Assembly: GCA_041645435.1 (NCBI GenBank)
Contig: JBAZQB010000002.1
Location: 310,001 to 374,000, forward strand
Length of the DNA: 64,000 bases
Direction of reading: 5' to 3'
Origin: Methanoregula sp.
GTDB taxonomy: Archaea; Halobacteriota; Methanomicrobia; Methanomicrobiales; Methanospirillaceae
Shown here: positions 22,377-32,208 of the stretch, in pieces
Layout of the letters: each line of letters starts with the position of its first letter
How positions within the stretch are numbered: position 1 is the stretch's first letter
Translations under genes and position numbers: made by a program
Notes under the pieces: model-generated
What the model was told of the DNA's origin: nothing
The model's database searches: none
What the model saw: the letters and a program-made list of their open reading frames with translations, nothing else

Positions 22377-25184
22377 ATGAAAAATATCATCATCAAAGGT
22401 GCCCGCCAGCACAACCTGAAAAATGTGAACGTGGAGATTCCCCGCGATAAACTTGTGGTTATTACAGGTGTTTCCGGTTCCGGGAAATCCACGCTTGCAT
22501 TCGATACCCTCTACGCGGAGGGACAACGGCGCTATGTTGAGTCGCTCTCCACGTACGCCCGCCAGTTTCTCGGTATGATGCACAAGCCGGATGTGGACAG
22601 CATCGAAGGTCTGTCACCCGCGATCTCGATCGAACAGAAGACGACAAGCAAAAATCCCCGCAGCACAGTCGGGACAACTACCGAGATCTATGATTATCTC
22701 CGCCTGCTGTTTGCCCGCATCGGAACTCCCTATTGTCCCGAGCATAATATCCCGATTGCCTCGCAGACCCCCGACCGGATTGCTGACCAGATCGCAGCCG
22801 AACACCCGGGCATGGTGACCATCCTGTCTCCCGTTGTCCGGCAGAAGAAGGGCACTTACCAGCAGCTCTTGAAAGACCTGAACAAGGAGGGTTACGCGCG
22901 GGTGCGGGTAAACGGGACGATCATCCGTACCGATGAGGAGATTACCCTCGACCGGTACAAGAAGCAGGATATCGAGATCGTCATCGACCGGCTCGCATCA
23001 TCCGATCGCTCCCGGCTGACCGAAGCGGTTGAGAATGCCCTCAAAAAATCCGAAGGTCTGGTGCTGGTCACCGGTGAGGATGAAAAGGAGTCCACCTATT
23101 CATCGCTCATGGCCTGCCCGGTCTGCGGGCTTGCCTTTGAAGAGCTCCAGCCCCGCATGTTCTCGTTCAACAGCCCGTTCGGGGCCTGCGAGGACTGCCA
23201 TGGCCTCGGCGTGAAGATGGAGTTCGATCCTGACCTGATCATCCCCGACAAGTCCCGCTGCATTGCGGATGGTGCCGTTGCCCCCTACCGGAACCCGATG
23301 GACGGGTTCCGGGGGCAGTACCTTGCCACCGTGGCAAAACACTTTGGTTTCGATGTAATGACCCCGATGAAGGATCTCACCGAGAAGCAGTACAATGCCC
23401 TGATGTTTGGCTCTACCGAGCGGATGCATTTCTCGATGAGCATGAAGAGCGGGGATGCCCAGTGGTCCCATAACGGGGAGTGGGAAGGACTCCTTCCCCA
23501 GACGGCCCGATTGTACTCCCAGACCCAGTCCGAGTGGCGGAAACGGGAACTGGAAAACTATATGCGGATCTTTGACTGCCCTGCCTGTAAGGGCCGTCGC
23601 CTCAAGGACAAAGTACTTGCGGTCCGGATAAACGGGAAATCGATCATCGATGTGACGGATCTTTCCATCAACAGCAGCATTGCGTTCTTCAACGAGCTGA
23701 AATTTACCGATAAACAAGTCGAGATCGCCCGCCAGATCATCAAGGAGATCCGTTCCCGCATTGAATTCCTGGAAAAGGTAGGACTGGGGTATCTCACGCT
23801 CTCGCGCAATGCCGGTACCCTTTCCGGCGGGGAAGCCCAGCGTATACGGCTTGCCACCCAGATCGGCTCGAACCTGATGGGGGTGCTGTACGTGCTCGAT
23901 GAACCTTCCATCGGGTTGCACCAGCGGGATAACCGGAAACTGATCGAGACGCTGCGGACTCTCCGCGATCTCGGTAACACCCTGATCGTCGTTGAGCATG
24001 ATGAGGATATGATCCGCTCTGCCGATCACTTAATCGACATGGGGCCCGGGGCCGGTCTTCACGGGGGGGCAATCGTTGCGGAAGGAACACCCCTCCAGAT
24101 CCAGAAGAACAAAAAATCCCTGACCGGCCAGTACATGGCCGGTACAAAAAAGATCGATATACCGGTAAAACGCCGCACATCCCAGAAATTCATCACGGTA
24201 AAAGGCTGCCGGGAGAACAATTTGAAGAAGATCGACGCGAAGTTCCCGATCGGTCTTCTCACCGTCATCACCGGGGTCTCGGGCAGCGGGAAATCCACGC
24301 TCGTATACGAGACGCTCTACAAGGGCATGATGCAGATCCTCAACCAGTCCCGGGATCAGCCGGGTGCCCACGACCGGATCCTCTTCGATGCCGAGATCGA
24401 CAAGGTGATCGTGATCGACCAGTCCCCTATTGGGAAAACCCCCCGGTCCAACCCGGCTACCTACACCAAGGTCTTTGACGAGATCCGGACGGTTTTTGCC
24501 GAGACAAAAGAGGCAAAGATGCGGGGATACAAACCCGGCAGGTTCTCGTTCAATATCCGTGGCGGGCGGTGCGAGGCCTGCGAGGGTGACGGGCTGATCC
24601 GGATCGAGATGAATTTCCTGCCCGATGTCTATATCGAGTGCGAGGAGTGTAAAGGCAAGCGGTATAACCGCGAGACCCTTGAGGTGAAGTACAAGGGCAA
24701 ATCGATTGCTGACGTGCTGGATATGAGCGTGGAAGAAGCCCTCACCCTGTTTACCAATATTCCGTCGATCCGGACCAAGCTCGAGACACTCTCCCGCGTA
24801 GGACTCGATTACATCAAGCTCGGGCAGAGTTCCACGACCCTTTCCGGCGGGGAGGCCCAGCGGATCAAGCTCACCCGCGAGCTTGCAAAGAGGGCAACCG
24901 GAAAGACGCTCTACCTGCTCGATGAACCCACCACCGGGCTCCATTTTGATGATACGAAAAAACTGATCAAGGTGCTTGACGATCTGGTGGAGAAGGGCAA
25001 CACGGTCGTGGTGATAGAGCACAACCTCGATGTGATCAAGTCCGCCGATCATATCATTGATATCGGCCCCGAAGGCGGCGATGGTGGCGGAAAGATCATC
25101 GCAACGGGAACACCGGAGCAGGTCGTAAAAGTGAAGGGGAGTTATACAGGGGAGTTCTTAAAACCCATACTCATGTCCGTATGA
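22377..25184 (+). CDS. uvrA: Excinuclease ABC subunit A
   Basis: UvrA is the damage-recognition ABC ATPase of bacterial-type nucleotide excision repair. The 935 residues hold two ABC modules, each with a GVSGSGKSTL P-loop and an LSGGEAQRI signature, and the zinc modules CPVCGLAF/CEDCHGLG and CEACEGDGLI/CEECKGKRYN. Length is normal. A TATA-like CCTATAAAC (22338-22346) lies about 35 bases upstream. The stop overlaps the uvrC start by four bases. UvrABC in archaea is generally regarded as acquired from bacteria. Confidence 0.97.
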   Translation: MKNIIIKGARQHNLKNVNVEIPRDKLVVITGVSGSGKSTLAFDTLYAEGQRRYVESLSTYARQFLGMMHKPDVDSIEGLSPAISIEQKTTSKNPRSTVGTTTEIYDYLRLLFARIGTPYCPEHNIPIASQTPDRIADQIAAEHPGMVTILSPVVRQKKGTYQQLLKDLNKEGYARVRVNGTIIRTDEEITLDRYKKQDIEIVIDRLASSDRSRLTEAVENALKKSEGLVLVTGEDEKESTYSSLMACPVCGLAFEELQPRMFSFNSPFGACEDCHGLGVKMEFDPDLIIPDKSRCIADGAVAPYRNPMDGFRGQYLATVAKHFGFDVMTPMKDLTEKQYNALMFGSTERMHFSMSMKSGDAQWSHNGEWEGLLPQTARLYSQTQSEWRKRELENYMRIFDCPACKGRRLKDKVLAVRINGKSIIDVTDLSINSSIAFFNELKFTDKQVEIARQIIKEIRSRIEFLEKVGLGYLTLSRNAGTLSGGEAQRIRLATQIGSNLMGVLYVLDEPSIGLHQRDNRKLIETLRTLRDLGNTLIVVEHDEDMIRSADHLIDMGPGAGLHGGAIVAEGTPLQIQKNKKSLTGQYMAGTKKIDIPVKRRTSQKFITVKGCRENNLKKIDAKFPIGLLTVITGVSGSGKSTLVYETLYKGMMQILNQSRDQPGAHDRILFDAEIDKVIVIDQSPIGKTPRSNPATYTKVFDEIRTVFAETKEAKMRGYKPGRFSFNIRGGRCEACEGDGLIRIEMNFLPDVYIECEECKGKRYNRETLEVKYKGKSIADVLDMSVEEALTLFTNIPSIRTKLETLSRVGLDYIKLGQSSTTLSGGEAQRIKLTRELAKRATGKTLYLLDEPTTGLHFDDTKKLIKVLDDLVEKGNTVVVIEHNLDVIKSADHIIDIGPEGGDGGGKIIATGTPEQVVKVKGSYTGEFLKPILMSV

Positions 25185-26737
25185 TCGATCTCACCCGTCT
25201 GCCCCACGCCCCCGGCTGCTATCTCTTTTCCGATCAAGCCGGCACCATCATCTACGTGGGCAAGGCAAAAGACCTCAAAAAGCGGGTGACGAGTTACTTC
25301 CAGAAGACCGATCACGATGCCAAGACGGAGAAACTGGTTGAACGGATCGTATCGCTCGATTTTGTGGTGACTACCACGGAAACGGAAGCATTTCTGTTGG
25401 AAAATAACCTGATAAAAAAACACCAGCCGAAATACAATATTGACTTAAAGGATGCAAAGCGGTTTGCCTACATCGAGATCAGCAATGATCCATTCCCGCG
25501 AATCGGGATTGCCCGGCAGAGGATCAAAAGTGCCGTTTATTACGGGCCATTTGTTTCGGCTGCCGAACGCGATGCGGTGCTCCGTGCAATAAAACGCACG
25601 TTTACTCTTCGTTCGTGCCGGAAACTTCCCAAACGTGCATGCCTCCGGTATCACATGCATTCGTGCAGTGCGCCCTGCATCGGTGCGATCAGCCCGGAAG
25701 AGTACCGTGTACAGGTTGACCGGGCTGCCGCCCTGCTCAAAGGAAAGGGGGGGGAACTGGTAAAACAGCTCCGCGAAGAGATGGCAGCGTACTCAACGGC
25801 ACAGGAATACGAAAAGGCCCTGTCTCTCCGCAACCAGATCGATGCCATCGAGCGTCTCTCGGAACGACAGTCTGTCGAACGGCCAAAAGAGAGCGACCAG
25901 GACGTGATCGCGTATACCGTTGCTGACGGGATTGTCTCTTTAATGGTCTTTGCGGTCCGGAAAGGCTCGCTTACCCAGAAGCAGGAGTACTCCTTTAAAG
26001 CGGTAGAAGATTTTTTCGAGGAATTCCTGGTCCAGTATTATGCGGATCATCCGCCTCCCACTGAGTTGATCGTTCCCCAGACTGTCGATGCAGCACTCAG
26101 TGAATATCTTACCGAACGCAGGGGCAGGTGTGTACAGGTCACCGTGCCGAAGATTGGCGAGAAGAAAAATCTTCTCGATCTGGTATATACTAACATCGAG
26201 CTCAGTTTCCGGCGGGGCGCCCTGAAGACAGGCGACCTCCAGGCCGCTCTTGATCTTCCCGATACACCTCACGTGATCGAATGTTTCGACATCTCGCATC
26301 TCTCCGGCACCTCTATGGTAGGTTCGATGGTCCAGTTCCGGGATGGGTCACCGGACAAGAAAAATTACCGCAGGTTCAAAATCAGGACTGTTGAAGGGAT
26401 CGATGATTTTGCATCCATCGCAGAAGTTGTGAAGAGGCGCTACCAGAGACTCTCCGGGGAAGGGGCAGATATGCCCGATCTCATCGTAATCGATGGGGGC
26501 AAGGGACAACTGTCGGCAGCTCTGGAAATCCTGAGTGGTCTCAATGTGGAGATTCCGGTCATTGCACTTGCCAAGCGGGATGAGGAAGTGTACCTGCCCG
26601 GAGAGATGCTTCCCCGTAATCTCGATCCCAAAGGAATGGCACTGCGGTACCTGCAGGAGATCCGCGATGAGGCGCACCGGTTTGCCGTGGCCTATCACCG
26701 GCTGCTGCGGGGTAAAAAGATGAAGGGAGAAAAATAA
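25181..26737 (+). CDS. uvrC: Excinuclease ABC subunit C, lacking helix-hairpin-helix end
   Basis: UvrC makes both incisions around a lesion. Visible domains: GIY-YIG nuclease (PHAPGCYLF to IIYVGKAKDLKKRVTSYF, residues 5-40), a UVR helix pair that meets UvrB (EEMAAYSTAQEYEKALSLRN, about 200-225), and an RNase H-like nuclease (IECFDISHLSGTSMVG, IVIDGGKGQLSAAL). The protein ends at RDEAHRFAVAYHRLLRGKKM, exactly where bacterial UvrC goes on into its tandem helix-hairpin-helix domain. At 518 residues it is some 80 shorter than typical bacterial UvrC. Confidence 0.95.
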   Translation: MIDLTRLPHAPGCYLFSDQAGTIIYVGKAKDLKKRVTSYFQKTDHDAKTEKLVERIVSLDFVVTTTETEAFLLENNLIKKHQPKYNIDLKDAKRFAYIEISNDPFPRIGIARQRIKSAVYYGPFVSAAERDAVLRAIKRTFTLRSCRKLPKRACLRYHMHSCSAPCIGAISPEEYRVQVDRAAALLKGKGGELVKQLREEMAAYSTAQEYEKALSLRNQIDAIERLSERQSVERPKESDQDVIAYTVADGIVSLMVFAVRKGSLTQKQEYSFKAVEDFFEEFLVQYYADHPPPTELIVPQTVDAALSEYLTERRGRCVQVTVPKIGEKKNLLDLVYTNIELSFRRGALKTGDLQAALDLPDTPHVIECFDISHLSGTSMVGSMVQFRDGSPDKKNYRRFKIRTVEGIDDFASIAEVVKRRYQRLSGEGADMPDLIVIDGGKGQLSAALEILSGLNVEIPVIALAKRDEEVYLPGEMLPRNLDPKGMALRYLQEIRDEAHRFAVAYHRLLRGKKMKGEK

Positions 26738-26866
26738 CAACCTTTCTCCTCCTGCTGATATGACCCCTCTCCCTTACCCTTAAAACTGTTTTTCCGGTTT
26801 GGGCTGTTTATTATCGACACACCTTTATAATCGGACACGCACGATTAACTCACTGGAGCAGACATC

Positions 26867-28087
26867 GTGAGTTCGGGTGATGGGGATCTTAAAAAACCTG
26901 TAAAAGTCTTAATTGTCGAGGACAGCCGCACCCAGGCAGAGATACTCAGGCACACTCTTGAAAAACACGGTTATGTCCCCTCTCTTGCGGAAAACGGGAA
27001 GGAAGCCCTGGAGATGATCGGCAACGTAAATCCTGATGTGATTATCAGTGATGTGATCATGCCGGTAATGGACGGTTATGAATTTTGCCGTACGATTAAA
27101 AATGATACGCGGTATCAGCATATCCCGGTTATTCTCTTAACCATGCTGACGGACAGCAGGGATATCATGTATGCAATGATATCGGGTGCTGACAATTTTA
27201 TCACAAAACCCTACCAGGCCGAATACATTGTTTCACGGCTTAAAAAGATCCTCTCACAAAAAGAAGCCCCGCTCCCACCAGATTCTCTGGAATCCCCGAT
27301 TGAGGTGATGTTATCCGGCAAAAAATTTGCCATCTCCCACAACCGTCACCAGATCATTGATTTTCTGACATCTGCGTATGAGGCGGCGGTCATCCAGCAC
27401 AAAGAGATGCTCAACGCCCAGCACAGTCTTGCCGAGGCAAATAATGAAGTGAACCTGTATCTCGATATTATTACCCATGATATCAATAACGTAAATACGG
27501 GTGCTCTTGCCCTCACGGAACTGCTTTTAATGAGAGCTGCCGGGGAATCCGAAAAAGCACTTGCCTCACGGCTTGCCACCTCAGTCAACCAGAGTATTGA
27601 GATCATTGGCAACGTTTCCACAATCCGAAGACTGCATGAACGCAGGGAAGCGCTGAAATCTATCCCGCTTGATGATGTCATCCAAAATGAGATCCGTCGT
27701 TTCTCCAATGCAAAAATCAATTTTTCCGGAACCAATGCCCGCGTCTATGCAGATTCCCTGCTGGAACAGGTTTTTATGAACCTGATCGGTAACAGTATAA
27801 AATTTTCCGGCATAAAAGTGGTCATTGATATATCGGTACTGGACAGGGGGGAGATAATCGAGGTTGTCGTTTCCGACAATGGTCCCGGAATTTCTGATGA
27901 GGTAAAACCCCTTATCTTTGATCGCTTCAAGAGGGGTAAAACCTCCAAGAGCGGCAAAGGGCTCGGACTCTTCATTGCCCGTGCGCTTGTCGACAGTTAT
28001 GAGGGTAAAATATGGGCTACGGATAACCTGCAGGGGAAACAGGAATCAGGAACCGCGATCCATTTTACCCTGAAAAAATCTCTTTGA
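26867..28087 (+). CDS. Response regulator-histidine kinase
   Basis: The 406-residue protein starts with a receiver domain (VLIVEDSRTQAEIL; phospho-Asp in IISDVIMPVMDGYEF; Lys in FITKPY). A linker and coiled helix lead to a kinase core with H-box DIITHDINNVNTGAL, N-box FMNLIGNSIKFSG, DNGPGISDE and GKGLGLFIARA. There is no membrane segment, so it acts in the cytoplasm, receiving a phosphate and possibly passing it on. The start is GTG 26867 with GGAG upstream; a TATA-like CTTTATAAT is at 26822-26830. Confidence 0.9.
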   Translation: MSSGDGDLKKPVKVLIVEDSRTQAEILRHTLEKHGYVPSLAENGKEALEMIGNVNPDVIISDVIMPVMDGYEFCRTIKNDTRYQHIPVILLTMLTDSRDIMYAMISGADNFITKPYQAEYIVSRLKKILSQKEAPLPPDSLESPIEVMLSGKKFAISHNRHQIIDFLTSAYEAAVIQHKEMLNAQHSLAEANNEVNLYLDIITHDINNVNTGALALTELLLMRAAGESEKALASRLATSVNQSIEIIGNVSTIRRLHERREALKSIPLDDVIQNEIRRFSNAKINFSGTNARVYADSLLEQVFMNLIGNSIKFSGIKVVIDISVLDRGEIIEVVVSDNGPGISDEVKPLIFDRFKRGKTSKSGKGLGLFIARALVDSYEGKIWATDNLQGKQESGTAIHFTLKKSL

Positions 28088-28265
28088 TCCGGGTTTGTTG
28101 ATATCCATGATCCTGAAAAGAGCAGGAAAGACCATTCGAGTCCCGGTTTAATAAAATTGCATTGAAACCAGGATTTCTTATAAACCCATTTATAGCAATT
28201 ACCGGCAAAATCCCTTTTTTGTATTCAGTCAATGTGGACGATGCCAAAAACCCCGGGAAAAATTT

Positions 28266-28333
28266 TCTATAAATAGTAAGAAGGTAAACACCCTCAGTAC
28301 TATTGTGAGTACAATCCCTCGTGGGATTCTCAC
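28266..28333 (+). promoter_or_regulatory. corA promoter and leader hairpin
   Basis: A TATA-like TCTATAAATAG (28267-28277) would start transcription near 28300. The leader then holds a tight inverted repeat: GTGAG (28305-28309) with CTCAC (28329-28333), enclosing AATCCC-TCGT-GGGATT. The stem has about 11 pairs with an internal asymmetry. It ends 30 bases before the corA ATG. It may control corA expression as RNA or bind a repressor as DNA. Confidence 0.5.
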
Positions 28334-28363
28334 TTAAAAGAAAAGAGGGGATCCAGTACCTTG

Positions 28364-29308
28364 ATGCAGATTTTTAAGACCCGGAAGGAATCCGAACCCG
28401 CTGTTACCGATAAGACCGAGGTGATTGAGGCGGGCTGCTGGATACAATTGTTCAACCCTACTGAAGAGGAACTGTTTGCTGTTACCCAGAAATGCACCAT
28501 TCCTCCGGATTTTCTCAAGGCTGCACTGGATGACGAAGAACGCCCCCGCATTGACTATGAGGAAGGAGTAGCACTCGTTGTTATGGATATTCCGGTCACC
28601 AATGTGAACGCGGAGATCAATAACTTAACCACTCATCCGCTGGGGGTGATCATGACCAATGATCATATCATCACGGTGTGCAGCCGGCAAACCCAGCTTC
28701 TCGATGACTTTGTCTCTGGTAAAGTGCGTCACTTCAATACGATTAAAAAAACCCGGTTCCTGTTCCAGATCTTTTACCGGAATGCATCCAATTATCTCCA
28801 CCACCTCCGCCAGATCGAGAAATCGATATCACGCATCGAAGTCGAACTCCACCGCTCCATGAAGAACGAGGACCTTTTCCAGATGATGGAAATCGAAAAG
28901 AGTCTCGTTTACTTCTCAACATCCTTAAAAAGCAACGAGGCGGTTCTCGAACGGATTCTCCGGACAAAACCATTAAAGATGTATGAAGAGGATGCCGAAC
29001 TCCTCGAAGACGTCATCATAGAGAACAAGCAGGCAATGGAGATGTCCCAGATCTATTCCCACATCTTAAACAGTATGACGGAGACTTTTGCTACCATCAT
29101 CTCCAATAATCTCAACATCGTCATGAAATTCCTCGCCTCGGTGACGATCATCCTTGCCGTGCCGACCATGATTGCCAGTTTTTATGGGATGAACGTGCAG
29201 GATATTCCGCTATCACAAACACCATTAGCCTTTGAGATCATTTTCGGTATATCATTCATGATCTCGCTCTGCCTCGGTGTATGGATGTGGACAAAGAAGA
29301 TGTTCTGA
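28364..29308 (+). CDS. corA: CorA family divalent cation transporter
   Basis: CorA forms a pentameric magnesium (or cobalt) channel. The 314-residue protein has a large cytoplasmic domain (TEVIEAGCWIQLFNPTEEEL at the start, the long helix ASNYLHHLRQIEKSISRIEV) and two C-terminal membrane helices with the signature YGMNVQ between them. It ends TKKMF, with the usual positive tail. ATG 28364 is used; an adjacent TTG at 28361 is in frame. A purine-rich AAAAGAGGGG lies upstream. Confidence 0.93.
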   Translation: MQIFKTRKESEPAVTDKTEVIEAGCWIQLFNPTEEELFAVTQKCTIPPDFLKAALDDEERPRIDYEEGVALVVMDIPVTNVNAEINNLTTHPLGVIMTNDHIITVCSRQTQLLDDFVSGKVRHFNTIKKTRFLFQIFYRNASNYLHHLRQIEKSISRIEVELHRSMKNEDLFQMMEIEKSLVYFSTSLKSNEAVLERILRTKPLKMYEEDAELLEDVIIENKQAMEMSQIYSHILNSMTETFATIISNNLNIVMKFLASVTIILAVPTMIASFYGMNVQDIPLSQTPLAFEIIFGISFMISLCLGVWMWTKKMF

Positions 29309-29331
29309 TCTTTTTTGTTCTTTTTTTATTC
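29309..29331 (+). terminator. Oligo-T terminator after corA
   Basis: Two T-runs (TCTTTTTTGTTCTTTTTTTA) directly follow the corA stop codon. Archaeal RNA polymerase ends at such T-rich tracts, so this is a likely terminator. Confidence 0.6.
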
Positions 29332-29432
29332 CTGATTTTTGCCTGAAAAATGAATTGTGCAGATCTTTTTTCTGCAACAATAATGGTTATCCCTTTTCCT
29401 GACACTATTCTTTAGCAACAAAGGAATCGCTT

Positions 29433-29993
29433 ATGGAAAAAGCAGACACATCAGAACCTTCTGCACAGGGCGGAAAAGCTCTTGCCGACCAGCATATTGT
29501 TGAGAATATTTTTGAACGGTCTCTCTGGAGTGTACGGTTTATCGTACTTCTCGGCGTAATCTTTGGTGCGCTCTCCGCAATTGTCCTGTTCCTCGCCGGC
29601 TCAACTGAGATATATCATATTCTTGTGGGATATATTCAGGTGGGAGCACACCCGCTCACCCACGAACAGATCCTGATTGGTATCATCGGGGCCGTGGACT
29701 TTTACCTGATAGGTCTTGTCCTCATCATCTTCAGTTTCGGTATCTACGAACTTTTCATCTCCGATATCGATATCGCGCGGATTGAGGGAGGATTCGGGAG
29801 CATTCTGGATATCGAAAACCTTGACGATCTCAAGAACAAGATCATCAAAGTCATCATCATGGTGCTGATAGTGACATTTTTCCAGCGGATTCTTTCCATG
29901 GAGTTTACCACATCGATCGATATGCTAGCTATGGCCGTGTCGATCTGTCTGATCTGCGTTGGGGTATATTTCCTCGGCAGGCACGGCCACTGA
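29433..29993 (+). CDS. UPF0114 (YqhA) family membrane protein
   Basis: The 186-residue protein matches the YqhA pattern: FERSLWSVRFIVLLGVIFGA in the first membrane helix, IGAVDFYLIGLVLIIFSFGI in the second, YELFISDIDIAR, then SLDDLKNKI-like NLDDLKNKIIKVIIMVLIVT and a last helix. Four membrane segments are expected. Function is unknown. It starts with its own gene space, 124 bases after corA. Confidence 0.87.
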   Translation: MEKADTSEPSAQGGKALADQHIVENIFERSLWSVRFIVLLGVIFGALSAIVLFLAGSTEIYHILVGYIQVGAHPLTHEQILIGIIGAVDFYLIGLVLIIFSFGIYELFISDIDIARIEGGFGSILDIENLDDLKNKIIKVIIMVLIVTFFQRILSMEFTTSIDMLAMAVSICLICVGVYFLGRHGH

Positions 29994-30054
29994 TTTTTCT
30001 GGAATCTTTTTTTTAAAAGATCCCCTTATATTCTAAAAGCGGGTATTTCCGTAT

Positions 30055-30828
30055 ATGGATATCGAACTGCGGGATCGTTTCATTACCCTGTGGCAGACCT
30101 ATTTTCCCGGCACCGAACTTCCGATCACGTTCGGGTTCAGAAAAGACGCCGGGACCGTGCAGAACGTTCCGGCACCTGACGGGTGGCGATGCATCATCTG
30201 CCAGATTGGCCGGGTCCGGAACGGGACTTCTCTTGCGCTGGATGCGCAGTCTGTAACCTGTCGCGGGGGTCTGTTTTATTCCGGTTATTCAACGGAACGA
30301 CCGCCGGATTTCCGCTATTTCCTGTCAAAGGGCAAACCCGGCGGTGTAGAGGGAGAGCGCTACAAACAGACGCCGGAACTGGTCGATGAATGGCAGAAGA
30401 ACACAGAATTCCTTCCTTCCGCGGGAAAGAAGATCGTTTTCATCCGCTGGGATAACCTGATTGCCAGTGACACTCCTGAAGTGGTGATCTTCTTTGCCCG
30501 TCCCGAGGTGCTTTCCGGGCTTTTTACGCTGGCAAATTTCGACCAGTCCGATCCTTATGGTGTGATCTGCCCGATGGGGGCAGGGTGCAGTTCCATCATC
30601 CATTACCCGTGGCTGGAGCAGCAGAAGGAAAACCCCAAAGCGGTACTGGGCATGTTCGATCCATCCGCCCGCCCCTGCGTTCCGTCCGATATGCTTACCC
30701 TGGCATTTCCGATGAAGAAATTTTCCCGGGTGGTAGGATTTATGGAGGAGAGTTTCCTGATTACGAAAACATGGGGTACGGTAAAAAAGAAGATCGAACT
30801 GAGTGCCTCACTCTACCAGAAGATCTAA
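30055..30828 (+). CDS. DUF169 family protein
   Basis: The 257-residue protein looks like the DUF169 family, common in methanogens and anaerobes: ELPITFGFRKDAG, CQIGRVRNGTSLALDAQSVT, CRGGLFYSGYS, VVIFFARPEVLSGLF and PMGAGCSSIIHYPW. Conserved cysteines (CIICQ, CRGG, CPMGAGC) hint at metal or redox chemistry. No membrane segment. A TATA-like CCTTATATTC is near 30023-30032. Confidence 0.8.
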   Translation: MDIELRDRFITLWQTYFPGTELPITFGFRKDAGTVQNVPAPDGWRCIICQIGRVRNGTSLALDAQSVTCRGGLFYSGYSTERPPDFRYFLSKGKPGGVEGERYKQTPELVDEWQKNTEFLPSAGKKIVFIRWDNLIASDTPEVVIFFARPEVLSGLFTLANFDQSDPYGVICPMGAGCSSIIHYPWLEQQKENPKAVLGMFDPSARPCVPSDMLTLAFPMKKFSRVVGFMEESFLITKTWGTVKKKIELSASLYQKI

Positions 30829-30833
30829 ACGCT

Positions 30834-31340
30834 TTATTCCCAGCATTTCAGGCTGGCACAATACCCCCTCCCGCTTTTTTCAAAGTACTGCTGGTGATAT
30901 TCCTCCGCTTTCCAGAATTTCTGTGCAGGAACAATCTCGGTTGCGATAGTTTTTCTCTGGTATGGTGCGGATGCTGCAAGCCGGGCTTTTGATGCCTCTG
31001 CCAGTTCCTGCTGTTTAAGCGAATGGTAAAAGATGGCGGACCGGTAACTGGTGCCGACATCCGGCCCCTGGCGGTTCACCTGCGTTGGGTCGTGGATGCT
31101 CCAGAACACATCCAGCAGTTTTTCATAGCTTATAACTGCAGGATCAAAGATGATGCCGACGGCTTCGGCATGCCCGGTCCGTCCCGAGCAAACTTTCTGG
31201 TAAGTAGGATCGGCAGTGGTCCCTCCCGTATACCCGACCGCTGTATCCGTTACTCCTTTAACCCGCCGGAATGCCGCTTCAACACCCCAGAAACAACCGG
31301 CAGCAAAAGTAGCCCTTTCCTGTTGTGTCTCTTCATCCAT
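30834..31340 (-). CDS. msrA: Peptide methionine sulfoxide reductase A
   Basis: MsrA repairs oxidised methionine (S-form). The 168-residue enzyme has the active-site motif FAAGCFWGVEAAF, then TAVGYTGG, GHAEAVGIIFDP, FWSIHDPTQVNRQGPDVGT and a C-terminal GYCASLKCWE with possible resolving cysteines. ATG 31340 (MDEETQQE) is chosen; the frame to 31475 has no support. It is convergent with the DUF169 gene. Confidence 0.95.
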   Translation of the reverse strand: MDEETQQERATFAAGCFWGVEAAFRRVKGVTDTAVGYTGGTTADPTYQKVCSGRTGHAEAVGIIFDPAVISYEKLLDVFWSIHDPTQVNRQGPDVGTSYRSAIFYHSLKQQELAEASKARLAASAPYQRKTIATEIVPAQKFWKAEEYHQQYFEKSGRGYCASLKCWE

Positions 31341-31565
31341 ACAATGGAGTAATCCGTGCCGGATAAAGGACGTTGCGGTGCGGGCAGCTCTATACAGCCC
31401 TTTTAACAAAACCCGGGTGAGATCGAACCGGGGGTAAAACAGACAGAATCCTGACGATTCTTCTTTATAGTTCACAGAAATGATGGTTCGCAGGATTTGT
31501 GTAACAATATGCAGAGATGATCGTTACCGGTCCATGAGATTTCCTGTAAAAAGGAATTACCCGTA

Positions 31566-31979
31566 TTATTCTGCCGGGTAGCCGGCCGAGACCCATGACT
31601 CGTAGTTTCCTTTCAGCCGGTATACCGGAGAAAACCCGGCATTTACCAGCTTCGTGGCACCGGCTATACTGGTGTTATCAGAGTGGCAGTAGACAAGGTA
31701 TGGTTTTGATCTGTCGAGGGTCGGGATCTTTTCATCCAGAGTGTCGAGCGGAATACTGATCGCCATTGGCAGGTGGCCTTCTGCATAATCCGGGGAGAGA
31801 TCGATGATGACCATTTTTCCCTGGCTAGCGTGCTTCAATGACCGTGCCTCCTGTGCCGTGACATCGCTGTACCCTGAAGAGGTCTTCGTACCGGACTGCG
31901 CAGGCTGCACACACCCGGTACAGATGACCGCGAGAATCATGAGGAGTATCAAAGTTCTGAATTTTGGCGGGAAGATCAT
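31566..31979 (-). CDS. Rhodanese-domain lipoprotein
   Basis: The 137-residue precursor has a signal peptide with a lipobox (ICTGC, Cys near residue 22), so the mature protein is probably lipid-anchored outside the membrane. A single rhodanese domain follows: VTAQEARSLKHASQGKMVII, DLSPDYAEGHLPMAISIP and the active-site loop VYCHSDNTSIAGA with Cys as sulfur acceptor. A sulfur-transfer or redox role at the cell surface is likely. Confidence 0.87.
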   Translation of the reverse strand: MIFPPKFRTLILLMILAVICTGCVQPAQSGTKTSSGYSDVTAQEARSLKHASQGKMVIIDLSPDYAEGHLPMAISIPLDTLDEKIPTLDRSKPYLVYCHSDNTSIAGATKLVNAGFSPVYRLKGNYESWVSAGYPAE

Positions 31980-32208
31980 CGTTACCAGATAAATGATCTA
32001 TACAGGAAAGTGATTAATATGTTGTGATGCGGGATTGAGAGTATCTTCTTGCAATGATAGCATGTTTTACGTATGCCCCCACCGCATCCGCGGTACTGAT
32101 TTTCACTGATGTTATCGTGTTCATTTATGTTGATCTTTTCCCCTGTGGTAATGGGGGATCTTTGCCAAATTCCCTCCTGACTTTTCATGACAGGTGTTTT
32201 TCCATCCG

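Noticed and set aside
28125..28175. Possible tRNA T-arm (CATTCGAGTCCCGG)
   Set aside because: No acceptor stem, D-arm or anticodon arm can be placed around it.
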